From positions 310,001-374,000 of the forward strand of contig OZ223306.1 of NCBI GenBank assembly GCA_965140735.1: a stretch of 64,000 bases of DNA. Direction: 5' to 3'. The stretch's first letter is position 1; each line of letters opens with the position of its first letter. Made by a program: the position numbers and the translations under genes. The notes under the pieces were generated by a model, which was given only the letters and a program-made list of their open reading frames with translations, did no database searches and was not told the DNA's origin. Of the stretch, positions 34,165 to 43,578 are shown piece by piece. Source of the DNA: Fusibacter_A sp965140735. Its GTDB lineage: Bacteria > Bacillota > Clostridia > Peptostreptococcales > Acidaminobacteraceae.

Positions 34165-35391
34165 ATGCATACAATATTTAGAAAAAAATTAGGTCAAGAT
34201 TTAACCGTAGGAGATTCTGTCATTCTTTTTGCAGGGAGAGCACCAAAGAGTACTGCGGATGCGCAATATTCTTTTTTACCCAACAAGAACTTTTTCTATT
34301 TTACAGGGCTAACAAATGAAAACTTCATTTTATTAATGCATAAAACAGAAAAGGCTTTAGAATCTCATTTATTCATTGAAAAACCAGATTATGATATAGA
34401 AAAGTGGATTGGGCGAAAGATGTCGAAAGAGACAGCAACATCTATTTCAGGCATTCAATCTGTCAAGTATTTAGATGAGTTTCAAGATACTTTGAATCGA
34501 TTTATATACAATAATCAAATCCAAAAAGTTTATCTGGATCTAGAAAAACTATCGTGGGATGAAGAGGATAGTGTAGCGCATCAGTTCTCAACTGAACTTC
34601 AAAAGAGATATCCGTTTATTAAATTAAAAACGTTACATCCAATTGTGAGTGAGATGCGTGTCATTAAAACGTCTGAAGAAATTAATCGGATCAGAGAAGC
34701 TATTAAGATGACCGATCAAGGCCTTCGCGATATTCTTAAAATGCTTAGACCGGATGTGATGGAGTATCAAATTGAGTCTACTTTTGCACATGCAATTCGC
34801 ATGGAAGGCGCTGATGGGAACTCCTTTCCAACGATTGCAGCATCGGGTGAAGATGCCGTGATTCTTCACTATGTAGAAAATAATAAAGCTGTAAAATCAG
34901 GTGATTTGGTATTGCTTGACTTAGGCGCACAGTACAAACAGTATGCTGCTGATATCTCAAGAACATATCCTGTTTCGGGTCGTTTTACTGAAAGACAGAA
35001 AACGATTTATAACATTGTGCTTAAGGCTCAAGCGGCAACAATAGAAGCTATGAAACCAGGAGCGAAATTTGAAACGCTCAACGAGATTTGTAAAAACACA
35101 TTTATTTCTGAACTCAAAGCAATTGGTTTAATTCAAAAGGATGAAGAACTTTCTAAGTATTATTATCATGGTGTGAGCCATTATCTAGGACTAGATGTAC
35201 ATGATTTGGGGAATCGTGATGTTGTTCTTAAGCCAGGTATGGTATTAACTGCGGAACCAGGGCTTTATATTGCTGAGGAAAATATAGGCATTAGAATTGA
35301 AGATGATATTCTTATTACTGAAGACGGCAATGAAAATCTTTCTGTAATGATTCCAAAAAGCATAGATGAAATTGAAGCATTAATGTTATAA
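34165..35391 (+). CDS. Xaa-Pro aminopeptidase (aminopeptidase P family)
   Basis: 408 aa M24 peptidase that removes the residue before a proline. N-terminal creatinase-like domain (GRAPKSTADAQYSFLPNKNFFYFTGL) and pita-bread catalytic domain with metal ligands: Asp in LLDLGAQYKQYAADISRTY, His in YYHGVSHYLGLDVHD, Glu in TAEPGLYI and in IRIEDDILI. Strong gaggagg site. A terminator follows within 40 bp. Confidence 0.93.
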   Translation: MHTIFRKKLGQDLTVGDSVILFAGRAPKSTADAQYSFLPNKNFFYFTGLTNENFILLMHKTEKALESHLFIEKPDYDIEKWIGRKMSKETATSISGIQSVKYLDEFQDTLNRFIYNNQIQKVYLDLEKLSWDEEDSVAHQFSTELQKRYPFIKLKTLHPIVSEMRVIKTSEEINRIREAIKMTDQGLRDILKMLRPDVMEYQIESTFAHAIRMEGADGNSFPTIAASGEDAVILHYVENNKAVKSGDLVLLDLGAQYKQYAADISRTYPVSGRFTERQKTIYNIVLKAQAATIEAMKPGAKFETLNEICKNTFISELKAIGLIQKDEELSKYYYHGVSHYLGLDVHDLGNRDVVLKPGMVLTAEPGLYIAEENIGIRIEDDILITEDGNENLSVMIPKSIDEIEALML

Positions 35392-35407
35392 TGAGTGTAT
35401 GATCACA

Positions 35408-35433
35408 AGAGAGTGTCATGCACTCTCTTTTTT
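35408..35433 (+). terminator. Intrinsic terminator after the aminopeptidase P gene
   Basis: AGAGAGTG pairs with CACTCTCT around a TCATG loop and runs into T6. The antiporter's ribosome site aaggag follows at once, so read-through would be needed if no separate promoter exists. Confidence 0.85.
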
Positions 35434-35446
35434 AAGGAGTATTTTT

Positions 35447-36631
35447 ATGGTTACGAGTTTAGGTATTGTGACCCTGTTTGGGTTACTGTTCAATGCATTG
35501 TTTACAAAGATGAAATTACCAGGATTACTGGGCATGTTATTATTAGGTGTTTTATTAGGGCCTTATTGTTTTAATTTATTAGATGACAATTTACTTTTGG
35601 TTTCTGCAGATTTTAGAAAAATTGCATTGATTGTGATTTTGTTAAGAGCTGGATTAGGCATCAGTAAAGAAGAACTCAATCAAGTGGGGAAGACGGCACT
35701 TAAAATGAGTTTTATTCCAGGTGTTATTGAAGGTTTAACTATTATGAGCATGTCGCATTTTATTCTAGGTTTTTCATGGATACAAGGTGGCATCTTAGGG
35801 TTTATAATTGCTGCTGTGTCGCCAGCAGTGGTTGTGCCACAAATGATTGCTTTTCAAGAGAGAAGGGTTGGTACACAAAAAGCGATCCCAACCTTAATAT
35901 TGGCCAGTGCCTCTATTGATGATGTGGTTGCCATCACTATCTTTTCGGCTTTTTTAGGCCTATACAGTGGACAACATGTCAATGTAGGGATTGAGCTCTT
36001 TTCAATTCCACTTTCTATCATTTTAGGGATATTATCGGGTGTCATATTAGGTCTTATTTTAGTTAAAGTATTTGAAAAATATCATATTAGAGATACGAAG
36101 AAAGTACTTTTGATCTTAGGTGTTGCGATTCTCTTGACTGCACTAGAAACAGCACTTAAGAGTAAAATTGAAATTGCTGGTTTACTAGGTGTCATGACGA
36201 TTGGCTTTATTTTACTTGAAAAGAGACAGGTTGTTGCAAAGCGATTGGCCGTTAAATTCGGGAAAATATGGATTTTCGCTGAGATTTTACTCTTTGTCCT
36301 CGTAGGGGCTCAAGTTAACGTTTCGGTTGCATTTCATGCAGGGTTAAAGGGCCTTATTATCATTGGGATTGGTCTTATTGGCAGAAGTATTGGTGTTTTA
36401 ATTTCAACGTTGAATACGGAACTTTCTTTAAAAGAGCGTTTGTTCTGTGTGCTTGCCTATATTCCAAAGGCAACTGTTCAGGCTGCAATAGGGGGTGTAC
36501 CTTTAATGTTAGGGGTTGCATCCGGAGATGTTATGCTTGCGATTGCCGTTTTATCTATTGTTGTTACAGCACCTCTTGGTGCAATGCTCATCAATTGGAG
36601 TGCAAAGAGATGGCTCACTGTTGAGTCGTAA
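35447..36631 (+). CDS. Cation:proton antiporter (CPA-type Na+/H+ exchanger)
   Basis: 394 aa with about 12 hydrophobic helices and the Na_H_Exchanger layout: LPGLLGMLLLGVLLGP, the ion-site region ASASIDDVVAITIFSAFLG with paired Asp, and AELLFVLVGAQV-like AEILLFVLVGAQVNVS. No C-terminal TrkA domain. The ATG at 35447 follows aaggag; 16 extra in-frame codons upstream overlap the terminator and are not used. Substrate ion not determinable. Confidence 0.9.
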   Translation: MVTSLGIVTLFGLLFNALFTKMKLPGLLGMLLLGVLLGPYCFNLLDDNLLLVSADFRKIALIVILLRAGLGISKEELNQVGKTALKMSFIPGVIEGLTIMSMSHFILGFSWIQGGILGFIIAAVSPAVVVPQMIAFQERRVGTQKAIPTLILASASIDDVVAITIFSAFLGLYSGQHVNVGIELFSIPLSIILGILSGVILGLILVKVFEKYHIRDTKKVLLILGVAILLTALETALKSKIEIAGLLGVMTIGFILLEKRQVVAKRLAVKFGKIWIFAEILLFVLVGAQVNVSVAFHAGLKGLIIIGIGLIGRSIGVLISTLNTELSLKERLFCVLAYIPKATVQAAIGGVPLMLGVASGDVMLAIAVLSIVVTAPLGAMLINWSAKRWLTVES

Positions 36632-36647
36632 AGTATAGGAGTTATTT

Positions 36648-36974
36648 ATGAATCAAATTGCAAAAAAAGAAACACTTATGCAACACGTAGATGAAAATGA
36701 GATCGTTTTTATATTGTTCAGTGATACGGGCTGTAATGTTTGTCTTTCTATATATCCAGATATTGAAATACTTGAGAGAAAGTATGGTAGAATTAAATTT
36801 ATAAGTGCTGATCCATCTCAAGATCAAAGCATGGTGGGGCAGTTTTTAGTATTGACTTATCCTACAATTTTAGTCTATGTGGATGGAAAAGAAACGTATC
36901 GATTTGAACGCCTTTTTTCCTTAGATGATATTGATAGTAAACTCTCAAGACTTGAGTCGCTTTACTATGATTAA
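36648..36974 (+). CDS. Thioredoxin-like protein
   Basis: 108 aa with a thioredoxin fold: FILFSDTGCNVCLSIYPDIE holds a CNVC redox pair in place of CGPC, followed by KFISADPSQDQ and the cis-Pro segment LTYPTILVYVDGKE. Soluble, no signal peptide. The variant CxxC suggests a reductase or disulfide role different from housekeeping thioredoxin. Lies 16 bp after the antiporter. Confidence 0.85.
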   Translation: MNQIAKKETLMQHVDENEIVFILFSDTGCNVCLSIYPDIEILERKYGRIKFISADPSQDQSMVGQFLVLTYPTILVYVDGKETYRFERLFSLDDIDSKLSRLESLYYD

Positions 36975-37078
36975 AGAAGAGGTGCAGTTGTGAAGTTAAT
37001 AAAATTAGTTTACGATCAGTTGATCCAAATTTTCATACCATCCTGTTAAATTCATTCAAAAATTTGAACTCTGGTTTA

Positions 37079-37117
37079 AAAAAGGGGATTAAAGTAAACG
37101 GCTTTAATCCCTTTTTC
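37079..37117 (+). terminator. Intrinsic terminator after the thioredoxin-like gene
   Basis: GGGATTAAAG (37085-37094) pairs with CTTTAATCCC (37102-37111), preceded by A residues and followed by TTTTT. Confidence 0.9.
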
Positions 37118-37225
37118 TATTTGTTATTTAGAAAAATTATAGCCTTTAATGTTTTTAGATTATTTTATAGGGTAAAAAGGTTGTAATATCAGCATTTTTA
37201 TTTAAGAAAGTGAGAGGTTAAACAT

Positions 37226-37639
37226 ATGAATAACACTGAGCAAATAAAAGAAAATATGGATAAGGATAAAAAAATTTTAATAGTGGATGATGAATCCCAA
37301 ATAGTTAGTGCGTTAAAGAGAGAAATTGATTGGTTAAAGTTACCTATTGAAGTTGTTACAACGATTAATCCGATGTACGCTATGGATCTCATAGAACAAA
37401 CTGATTTTTCAATGATTATTTGTGATCAACGAATGCCGTCCATTTCAGGAGAAGAAATTATTCGATTTTGTAAAAAAAGAAAACCTTATATCATAAGAGT
37501 GCTTATGTCAGCACATGAAGATACAGATTTGTTAGTACATAATTTCAATCAACAAAATATTGATTACTTTATTTCTAAACCTTGGTTTAGAAAAGATGTG
37601 CATCAAATCATCAATAGAATGTTGGATAATAAATTGTAA
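37226..37639 (+). CDS. Single-domain response regulator (orphan receiver)
   Basis: 137 aa, receiver only: LIVDDESQIVSALK, phospho-acceptor Asp in ICDQRMPSISGEE, Thr/Ser switch in LMSAHED and Lys in SKPWFRKD. The DQRMP and KPW signatures are like those of receivers fused to HD-GYP or CheC-like output, but no output domain follows and no kinase is adjacent. It stands alone between terminators. Confidence 0.85.
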   Translation: MNNTEQIKENMDKDKKILIVDDESQIVSALKREIDWLKLPIEVVTTINPMYAMDLIEQTDFSMIICDQRMPSISGEEIIRFCKKRKPYIIRVLMSAHEDTDLLVHNFNQQNIDYFISKPWFRKDVHQIINRMLDNKL

Positions 37640-37814
37640 TTATATATGGGTGAAATATGATTCAAGAGGTGTTTATAATGTGAATTCCAGTTACTCCTAA
37701 TTGGGATTTATTTTTTTATTCTAAATCGCAGTATGAGCCTTAAAAAGCAATGGATAGCTTAAATAATAATCTTTGAAAAGAGGTGCTGTTTAAGCTCTTT
37801 TTTTATGATCAAAA

Positions 37815-37831
37815 ATCTACAAAGTGTAGAT
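37815..37831. promoter_or_regulatory. Candidate operator dyad upstream of the XRE-B12 gene
   Basis: ATCTACAAAGTGTAGAT is a perfect 7-bp inverted repeat with a 3-base centre, about 100 bp before the start codon. Confidence 0.4.
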
Positions 37832-37867
37832 GGTAAAAAACACGACTAATCAATTTTAATCTCGTTT

Positions 37868-37893
37868 CGTGATATTTTAGTTTTAATATCACG
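37868..37893. promoter_or_regulatory. Candidate operator dyad close to the XRE-B12 gene start
   Basis: CGTGATATT, 8 bases, AATATCACG: a perfect 9-bp inverted repeat over 26 bp, ending 36 bp before the ATG. Size and place suit a dimeric helix-turn-helix protein; an RNA hairpin is the alternative. Confidence 0.5.
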
Positions 37894-37929
37894 CTGTAGG
37901 GTATCCATTTAAAAAGGAGATTAACTGGT

Positions 37930-38781
37930 ATGGAAGCTTTGGGAGAACAAATCAAAAAACTGAGAAAAGAATTTAAGCTAAGTCAAAAAAAATTAGCTGA
38001 AAATATAGGGATTGCACAGTCAGCGGTTGCTAATTATGAGAGCGGATACAGAATCCCCAATCATGGCATTTTAATCAAACTTGCAGATTATTTTGATGTG
38101 ACATTAGATGAACTCATGTGCAGGGATCATGAAAAAACAGATTGGATTGAGATTTCAGATATTTTCCTCAAAAGCATTATGAAACAAGAGTATCAAGCTG
38201 CTTATACACTTCTTGAACGTATGCTTGACAATGGCATTTCACCTAAAGAAATTTATCTAAAAGTGATTCGATATGCACTTGCCAAGGTTGGATGGCTTTG
38301 GGAGACTGAAATGATTACTTCCGCAGATGAACATTTTATAACACATCAAATTGATCTTATTATGGATAAGATTTATGTCAAAGTGATTGAAGTGGCCTGT
38401 AAAGCTAAAGCACCTGAGCCGATTAGAGTCGTCGGCATGGCAGCACCTCGTGAAGCTCATACAATACCTATAAAAATGGTTCTGCATTTATTAAGCTTTG
38501 AAGGTATAGAGATTTTTTTTATCGGTACATCGGTGCCTGTTAAAGCTCTTGCTGAATTTGTCGAAAAAAATGAGATTGATTACGTTATTTTATCTATAAC
38601 AATGCAAGAATTTGGGTATGATTTAAAAGAATATATGAACGAAGTTCAAAAAAATGCTGTTTTATCTCAGAAAGCATTTGTAATTGGTGGGAAAGCAGCT
38701 CATAAAATCGAAATTACGAGTCAAAACATGGCTATTACGATTGTGTCAAAATATGAGGAAACTTTGGAGGTGATTAAATGA
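37930..38781 (+). CDS. XRE-family regulator with CarH-like cobalamin-binding domain
   Basis: 283 aa. Residues 4-62 are an XRE helix-turn-helix (LRKEFKLSQKKLAENIGIAQ, SAVANYESGYRIPN). Residues about 75-160 form a helical B12 cap region with W124 followed nine residues later by E134-H135, the Wx9EH motif of CarH/LitR photoreceptors. Residues about 164-283 are a B12-binding Rossmann fold with EAH (probable lower His ligand, H177) and ILSITMQEFGYD and VIGGKAAH. The His next to the Trp in T. thermophilus CarH is Glu125 here, and DxHxxG has Pro for the Gly. The gene overlaps the following RND permease by 4 bp (ATGA). Light- or adenosylcobalamin-controlled repression is inferred. Confidence 0.8.
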   Translation: MEALGEQIKKLRKEFKLSQKKLAENIGIAQSAVANYESGYRIPNHGILIKLADYFDVTLDELMCRDHEKTDWIEISDIFLKSIMKQEYQAAYTLLERMLDNGISPKEIYLKVIRYALAKVGWLWETEMITSADEHFITHQIDLIMDKIYVKVIEVACKAKAPEPIRVVGMAAPREAHTIPIKMVLHLLSFEGIEIFFIGTSVPVKALAEFVEKNEIDYVILSITMQEFGYDLKEYMNEVQKNAVLSQKAFVIGGKAAHKIEITSQNMAITIVSKYEETLEVIK

Positions 38782-41700
38782 ATTCAAATAAAGATTTGAG
38801 AGAAAGTAAAATGAAGATTAACATCATTGGAAAATTATCCAATGTTTTCATTAATCAATTTCAGCTGTCAATACTTCTTATGATTATGATCATTAGTATA
38901 GGTGTGGTGGGACTGATTTCTTTACCCAAGGAGTCATTACCAGAGATTATCTTTCCAGCCATTACAGTACAGACGGTTTATCCTGGTGCAAGTCCTGAGG
39001 ATGTTGAACTTCTTGTGACTGAAAAGATTGAAAATAAAATTAAAGATTTTGAAGATATAGATACGATTGAGTCTGATTCCACTTTTGGGTTTTCCGTGAT
39101 CACCATTTCTTTTAAGGAAAGTGTCAACATTGAAAATAAAAAGATAGAGGTAGACAATGCGTTGAGGGAAATTGAATTTTCTGAAGGTGTTTTAACGCCA
39201 AAAAGTGTTATTTTTAAAACCTCTGAGATTCCACTTATGAATATTAGTGTCAATGGCAATTATGATGTGGAAACCCTCACACAAATAGCTGAGGATCTTA
39301 AAAATGAACTTGAGAGTATTAAAGGTGTAGATAGTATAGACCTCTTCGGTACTACAGTTAAAGAAGTTCATATCATCACAGATGAAAGTAAGATGTTAAC
39401 GTACAATATAACCTTATCAGATATCAAAAACGCGATTAAGTCATCTAACGTCAGTTTGCCAATTGGTGATTCTGAACTCAATGGTGTTAGATACACATTG
39501 AGAGTAGATGAATCTTTTAAAGCACTCGATGAAATCAAAAATGTCGTTGTGATTGGTCGTTTAGGTCAACAGGTTTTTATTAAGGATTTGGCAAAGGTTT
39601 CCTTTGGTGTGGCACCAGTGAGTGTCATCAATAAAACTTTTATAAAAGGGCAAATGACGCAGTCACAAAATTCTATTTTTATGAAAGTAAATCGTAAAGT
39701 CAATAGTGATGTTCTAGGGACAAGTGAAGCTATAGAATCTAAGATACAAGATCTGAAAGGGACATCTTATCCTGAGGATGCAACGATCTATATCTCCGAT
39801 AACATGGCAAGACGTGTAGGCGATGATTTGGCTAATATTCAATCCAGTGCTTTGTCAGGTTTAATCGTTGTTATTATAGTGTTGTTTTTATTTATAGGGA
39901 TAAGGGAGTCTTTAATTGTATCTATTACCATTCCTTTAAGTTTACTGGGCACTTTAGGGCTTCTAAATCTATTTGGTATTACATTTAACACTTTTGCGAT
40001 TTTGGGTTTAATCGTTGCATTGGGGCTCCTAGTGGATAACTCTATCATCGTTATGGAGAACATAGATCGCATTAAAAAATTAGGGTTTAATCGTAAAGAA
40101 GCTGCATTCTTAGGGACAAATCAAGTGGGATTCCCCATTGTGTCAGCCACATTGACCACTCTGGCAGCTTTTTTCCCGTTGGTGATATTGCCAGGGATAT
40201 TAGGTGCTTTTGTATCAACGATTCCACTTACGATTATGATCACATTGACGGTTTCTCTATTTGTTTCTTTGGTGATTACACCAAGTATAGCTTCTAGACT
40301 GTTAAAAGATCAAAAGCATCATAGCATAGGTAAGATAAAATGGTTAAAAAATGGGGCAGCTATTCTTCTGGTTGCTGGCCTCAGTTATTATGCATTTAGT
40401 TTTGCAGGTAATAAATTTTTAGCACTTATTATGATGGCAGTTTTCACAGGACTCATGGCACTTAAAATTGTTACAATTGGAGATGAAGGTTTCGAAGATA
40501 CAAGCATGACGAGAGTTTATGGGACCATCGTTTCATGGATTGTTTCTAAAAAAAGGCGCAGTTTTTTAGTCCTCTTTATAGGGTTACTAGCACTTATTAT
40601 GAGTGTATCAGCATTTGGAACAGGTCTCTTAAAAGTTTCGTTTTTCCCTAAAAATGAACCGGATACACTGGAAATTTTAGTAGACACTCCAGGAGGGACG
40701 ACTCTTGTCCAAAACGAGCAGATCGCTTCAGAAATAGAAGCTCTGTTGTTAGAGAATAAGGCTGTAAAATCATATAATGTGACTGTCGGTGGGACTGAAA
40801 TTGATTTTATAAAATTCAGTGTAGCACTAGACAATAGCATTGGTAATGGTTATAAAATCTTAGAAAATTTACAAGAACAGACTGCGCAAATAAGCGGTGC
40901 TAAGATTTCAATTAACGGAATTGCAGCAGGTCCTCCTGTTGGAAAGCCAATTGTACTTAAAGTAGAGGGTGAAAATCTAGAAGACACTTATGATTTTTCA
41001 AATGATGTGAGTAATTACTTGAGAAATATTGAAGGGGTTTATAATATAGATTCCTCTGTAACTGTAGGGGTGCCTCAGATCAAAATAGGCATTAATAAAC
41101 TGAAAGCGACACAACTTGGTACAAACGTAAGTACAGTAGCCTTGCAACTCAGAGGTGAACTTGGTGGTGTTGAAGCGACAACAATGCGTGTCAATAACGA
41201 TGAAATAGATGTAATTATTAAAAGAGATTCACATGAAATCGATGATTTAGGGACTCTTAAAAGTCTTTTTATAGCCACCCAAAATGGTATGATGGTACCA
41301 CTTCGCAGTATAAGTAATATACAAATTGAACAAGGTATTTCTAATATTTCAAGGGAAGATGGCGAACGTGTAATCACAGTGAGTGCAGATTTGAAATCAG
41401 GCTATAATAGCAATGATATTACGAATATCATCAAAGCGTATTTTGATGAAAGCAAATTGCCTAAAGGGGTTCGTCTTATATACTCTGGTGACGCAGAAGG
41501 CATCCAAGAAAACTTTGGCTATCTTTTCCAAAGCATGATTTTGGCAGTATTTTTAGTCTTTATCATCTTAACGATACAATTTCAATCGATCATACAACCT
41601 TTCGTCATATTATCGACAATACCGATGTCGATCATAGGGGTTATTTGGGGTCTTATTCTCACAGGTAACGATTTTGGATTCTATGCTTTTATGGGCTTGG

Positions 41701-42023
41701 TAGCACTCGTTGGAATTGCTGTAAACGATGCGATTGTCCTTATAGACTATATGAACTACTTGCGGAAAGAAGGCACATCCCTAAGGGATGCTATCAAAGA
41801 AGCTGGACTTACACGTTTTAATCCAGTGCTGGCGACAACCTTGACGACAATTAGTGGTGTTTTACCACTTGCATTTAAAGAAGCCTATTATGCACAATTC
41901 AGTTTTGCACTTATCTTTGGGCTTATGATGACAACATTGATGACATTGATTTTTATTCCAACGATATATCATTTGATAGAATCCTTTAGGGGCAGAAAGG
42001 TGGTTGAGACATATGAAAAATAA
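38778..42023 (+). CDS. RND-family efflux transporter permease (second system)
   Basis: 1081 aa, a distant paralogue of the permease at 27.3-30.6 kb: LPKESLPEIIFPAITVQTVYPGASPEDVE at the first loop, LGLLVDNSIIVMENIDRIKK with the acidic relay residues in helix 4, and VALVGIAVNDAIVLIDYMNYLRKEG in helix 10. Twelve predicted helices and two large extracytoplasmic loops. Its ATG overlaps the stop of the XRE-B12 regulator (ATGA), so regulator and pump are translationally coupled. The end overlaps the fusion-protein gene by 11 bp. Confidence 0.93.
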   Translation: MNSNKDLRESKMKINIIGKLSNVFINQFQLSILLMIMIISIGVVGLISLPKESLPEIIFPAITVQTVYPGASPEDVELLVTEKIENKIKDFEDIDTIESDSTFGFSVITISFKESVNIENKKIEVDNALREIEFSEGVLTPKSVIFKTSEIPLMNISVNGNYDVETLTQIAEDLKNELESIKGVDSIDLFGTTVKEVHIITDESKMLTYNITLSDIKNAIKSSNVSLPIGDSELNGVRYTLRVDESFKALDEIKNVVVIGRLGQQVFIKDLAKVSFGVAPVSVINKTFIKGQMTQSQNSIFMKVNRKVNSDVLGTSEAIESKIQDLKGTSYPEDATIYISDNMARRVGDDLANIQSSALSGLIVVIIVLFLFIGIRESLIVSITIPLSLLGTLGLLNLFGITFNTFAILGLIVALGLLVDNSIIVMENIDRIKKLGFNRKEAAFLGTNQVGFPIVSATLTTLAAFFPLVILPGILGAFVSTIPLTIMITLTVSLFVSLVITPSIASRLLKDQKHHSIGKIKWLKNGAAILLVAGLSYYAFSFAGNKFLALIMMAVFTGLMALKIVTIGDEGFEDTSMTRVYGTIVSWIVSKKRRSFLVLFIGLLALIMSVSAFGTGLLKVSFFPKNEPDTLEILVDTPGGTTLVQNEQIASEIEALLLENKAVKSYNVTVGGTEIDFIKFSVALDNSIGNGYKILENLQEQTAQISGAKISINGIAAGPPVGKPIVLKVEGENLEDTYDFSNDVSNYLRNIEGVYNIDSSVTVGVPQIKIGINKLKATQLGTNVSTVALQLRGELGGVEATTMRVNNDEIDVIIKRDSHEIDDLGTLKSLFIATQNGMMVPLRSISNIQIEQGISNISREDGERVITVSADLKSGYNSNDITNIIKAYFDESKLPKGVRLIYSGDAEGIQENFGYLFQSMILAVFLVFIILTIQFQSIIQPFVILSTIPMSIIGVIWGLILTGNDFGFYAFMGLVALVGIAVNDAIVLIDYMNYLRKEGTSLRDAIKEAGLTRFNPVLATTLTTISGVLPLAFKEAYYAQFSFALIFGLMMTTLMTLIFIPTIYHLIESFRGRKVVETYEK

Positions 42024-43119
42024 ATATAATAAACTTTTGATCTTCATGATCCTATTGACTTTTTTATTAGCAGGGTGCCAAAGTAAATCAGATGAGGCAG
42101 TGCAAGAGGCAGCACCACCGCTTACCGTAGTGGAAACAGAGCCAATTATCAACGATAAGGTACAAGCATTTTACGTCAGTTTTGGAGAGATAAGTCCTAA
42201 AAATCAAGTGGATTTATTTTTAAATGGGACGGGTGAAATTGAATCCGTTTTAGTAAAAGCCGGTGATGTTGTTTCTGTGGATACACCTCTTATTGAGCTC
42301 AGTACGGATCAAGTGAAAACGACGTACAGCGCGCAGGAAAGTCAACTTAGAACAATCCGAGATAATTTTAAAATACAACTAGATGCTGTTCGAGATAACT
42401 ATCAAAAACAATCTGAACTTTTAAAAAATGGTTTTGCGACACAAGCCAGTGTGGATACGTTGAAGACGCAGCTGGATACGCTGGAAAAGCAATACAATGA
42501 CGCCCGCAATAATTATAATAATCAAGTCCAAAATCTAAAAAAAGCTGTGAATGATCGCTTGCTATCGAGTACAATTGATGGTGAAATCGCAGGCATTTAT
42601 GTGAAAAAGGGACAGAAGGTTTCGAATCAAAAAGCCATCAGTATTGTCAACAGAGACGTCCTCTTTGTAAAGACAATGGTCACCAGTTCGACTTTGCAAG
42701 AACTTAAGATGGGAACACGAGCTCTCATTACACTCTCAAATGATGAAGGAGATGTAATTGAAGGGGAAATTGTCAACATGGAATTAATTCCAGACCCAGT
42801 TAATAAACTTTATCCTGTGGAAATTAAACTTGAAAATAAAAGTGATTCAGTCTTCATTGGAGATTATGTGGAGATCAAATTTATTACAAATGAATATAAT
42901 GCGGATCTCGTGCCAAATACTGCTATTATATATGAAGGGGCAAAAACTTTTGTGTTTTTATTAGAGGAAAATGTTGCTGTTAAAGTGCAAGTTGAACTGG
43001 GATTAACTAAGGATGAATATGTTGAAATTAAAAGCGATAAGCCCCTTTTGGATAGACGCGTTATAGTGAGAGGACAAAGCTATATTAAAGACGGTGAAGT
43101 TGTGGCAATTAAAAATTAA
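42013..43119 (+). CDS. RND efflux membrane-fusion lipoprotein (second system)
   Basis: 368 aa. Lipoprotein signal peptide with lipobox LLAGC, barrel-sandwich halves (GTGEIESVLVKAGDVVSVDTPLIEL and DGEIAGIYVKKGQKVS), a coiled-coil hairpin between them (about 100-185) and a beta-barrel domain. The start at 42013 follows aaggtgg by nine bases; the longer frame begins with TTG at 42004. Unlike the first system's fusion protein it is lipid anchored. Confidence 0.9.
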   Translation: MKNKYNKLLIFMILLTFLLAGCQSKSDEAVQEAAPPLTVVETEPIINDKVQAFYVSFGEISPKNQVDLFLNGTGEIESVLVKAGDVVSVDTPLIELSTDQVKTTYSAQESQLRTIRDNFKIQLDAVRDNYQKQSELLKNGFATQASVDTLKTQLDTLEKQYNDARNNYNNQVQNLKKAVNDRLLSSTIDGEIAGIYVKKGQKVSNQKAISIVNRDVLFVKTMVTSSTLQELKMGTRALITLSNDEGDVIEGEIVNMELIPDPVNKLYPVEIKLENKSDSVFIGDYVEIKFITNEYNADLVPNTAIIYEGAKTFVFLLEENVAVKVQVELGLTKDEYVEIKSDKPLLDRRVIVRGQSYIKDGEVVAIKN

Positions 43120-43133
43120 TTTTACGAAACATA

Positions 43134-43162
43134 TTGACAAGTGTGATAAGACATATTATAAT
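43134..43162 (+). promoter_or_regulatory. Consensus promoter of the aspS-gat operon
   Basis: TTGACA (43134-43139) and TATAAT (43157-43162) with a 17-bp spacer, both perfect consensus, just ahead of the T-box leader. Confidence 0.9.
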
Positions 43163-43174
43163 CACTTAAAATAA

Positions 43175-43442
43175 TCAATTTAAAAACGAGGACGAGAAGA
43201 GTAATTCAAAATGGTAGTTGAAGCGAGCTGATGATGGTGAAAGATCAGTACGGATTTTTGAACGAAGAACATCTCTGAGTTTCTAACCGAACCGAGAGTA
43301 GTAGGATTAGACGTATCTGACACGTTATAGTCAGTAGATATCGACTTTAAGTCCGTATCGATGAGCAGGATCTTTTTAGATCAATCTGGGTGGTACCGCG
43401 GAAGTAGCTTTCGTCCCTTATATAGGGATGAAGGCTTTTTTT
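43175..43442 (+). promoter_or_regulatory. T-box riboswitch, probable Asn specifier
   Basis: Leader of about 270 nt with all T-box landmarks: AGTA/AG-bulge and the distal loop segment GATGGTGAAAGATCAGTA of Stem I, specifier region GAAG-AAC-A with AAC (Asn) at 43268-43270, a Stem II/pseudoknot-like segment, the canonical antiterminator bulge TGGGTGGTACCGCGG (43387-43401), and a terminator (GCTTTCGTCCCT with AGGGATGAAGGC, then T7) at 43407-43442. Uncharged tRNA would favour transcription of aspS-gatC, gatA and gatB. The specifier is assigned by eye; Asn fits the transamidation genes downstream. Confidence 0.88.
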
Positions 43443-43578
43443 ACGTTGTTTTTTAATAAAATCTGGTTATAAATCCAAAATTTGATTGACAGTGATGCCG
43501 ATTGGATTGACGTAAATGACAAAAGTGAGACCAAATCTGGGCTGATTTTCGATACAGCATAAGCAAAGGAGGCAGTAT

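Noticed and set aside
36990..37049. 19-codon GTG-start ORF after the thioredoxin-like gene
   Set aside because: There is an aagaggtg-like site, but the peptide (MKLIKLVYDQLIQIF...) matches nothing I know and may be chance or a gene remnant.
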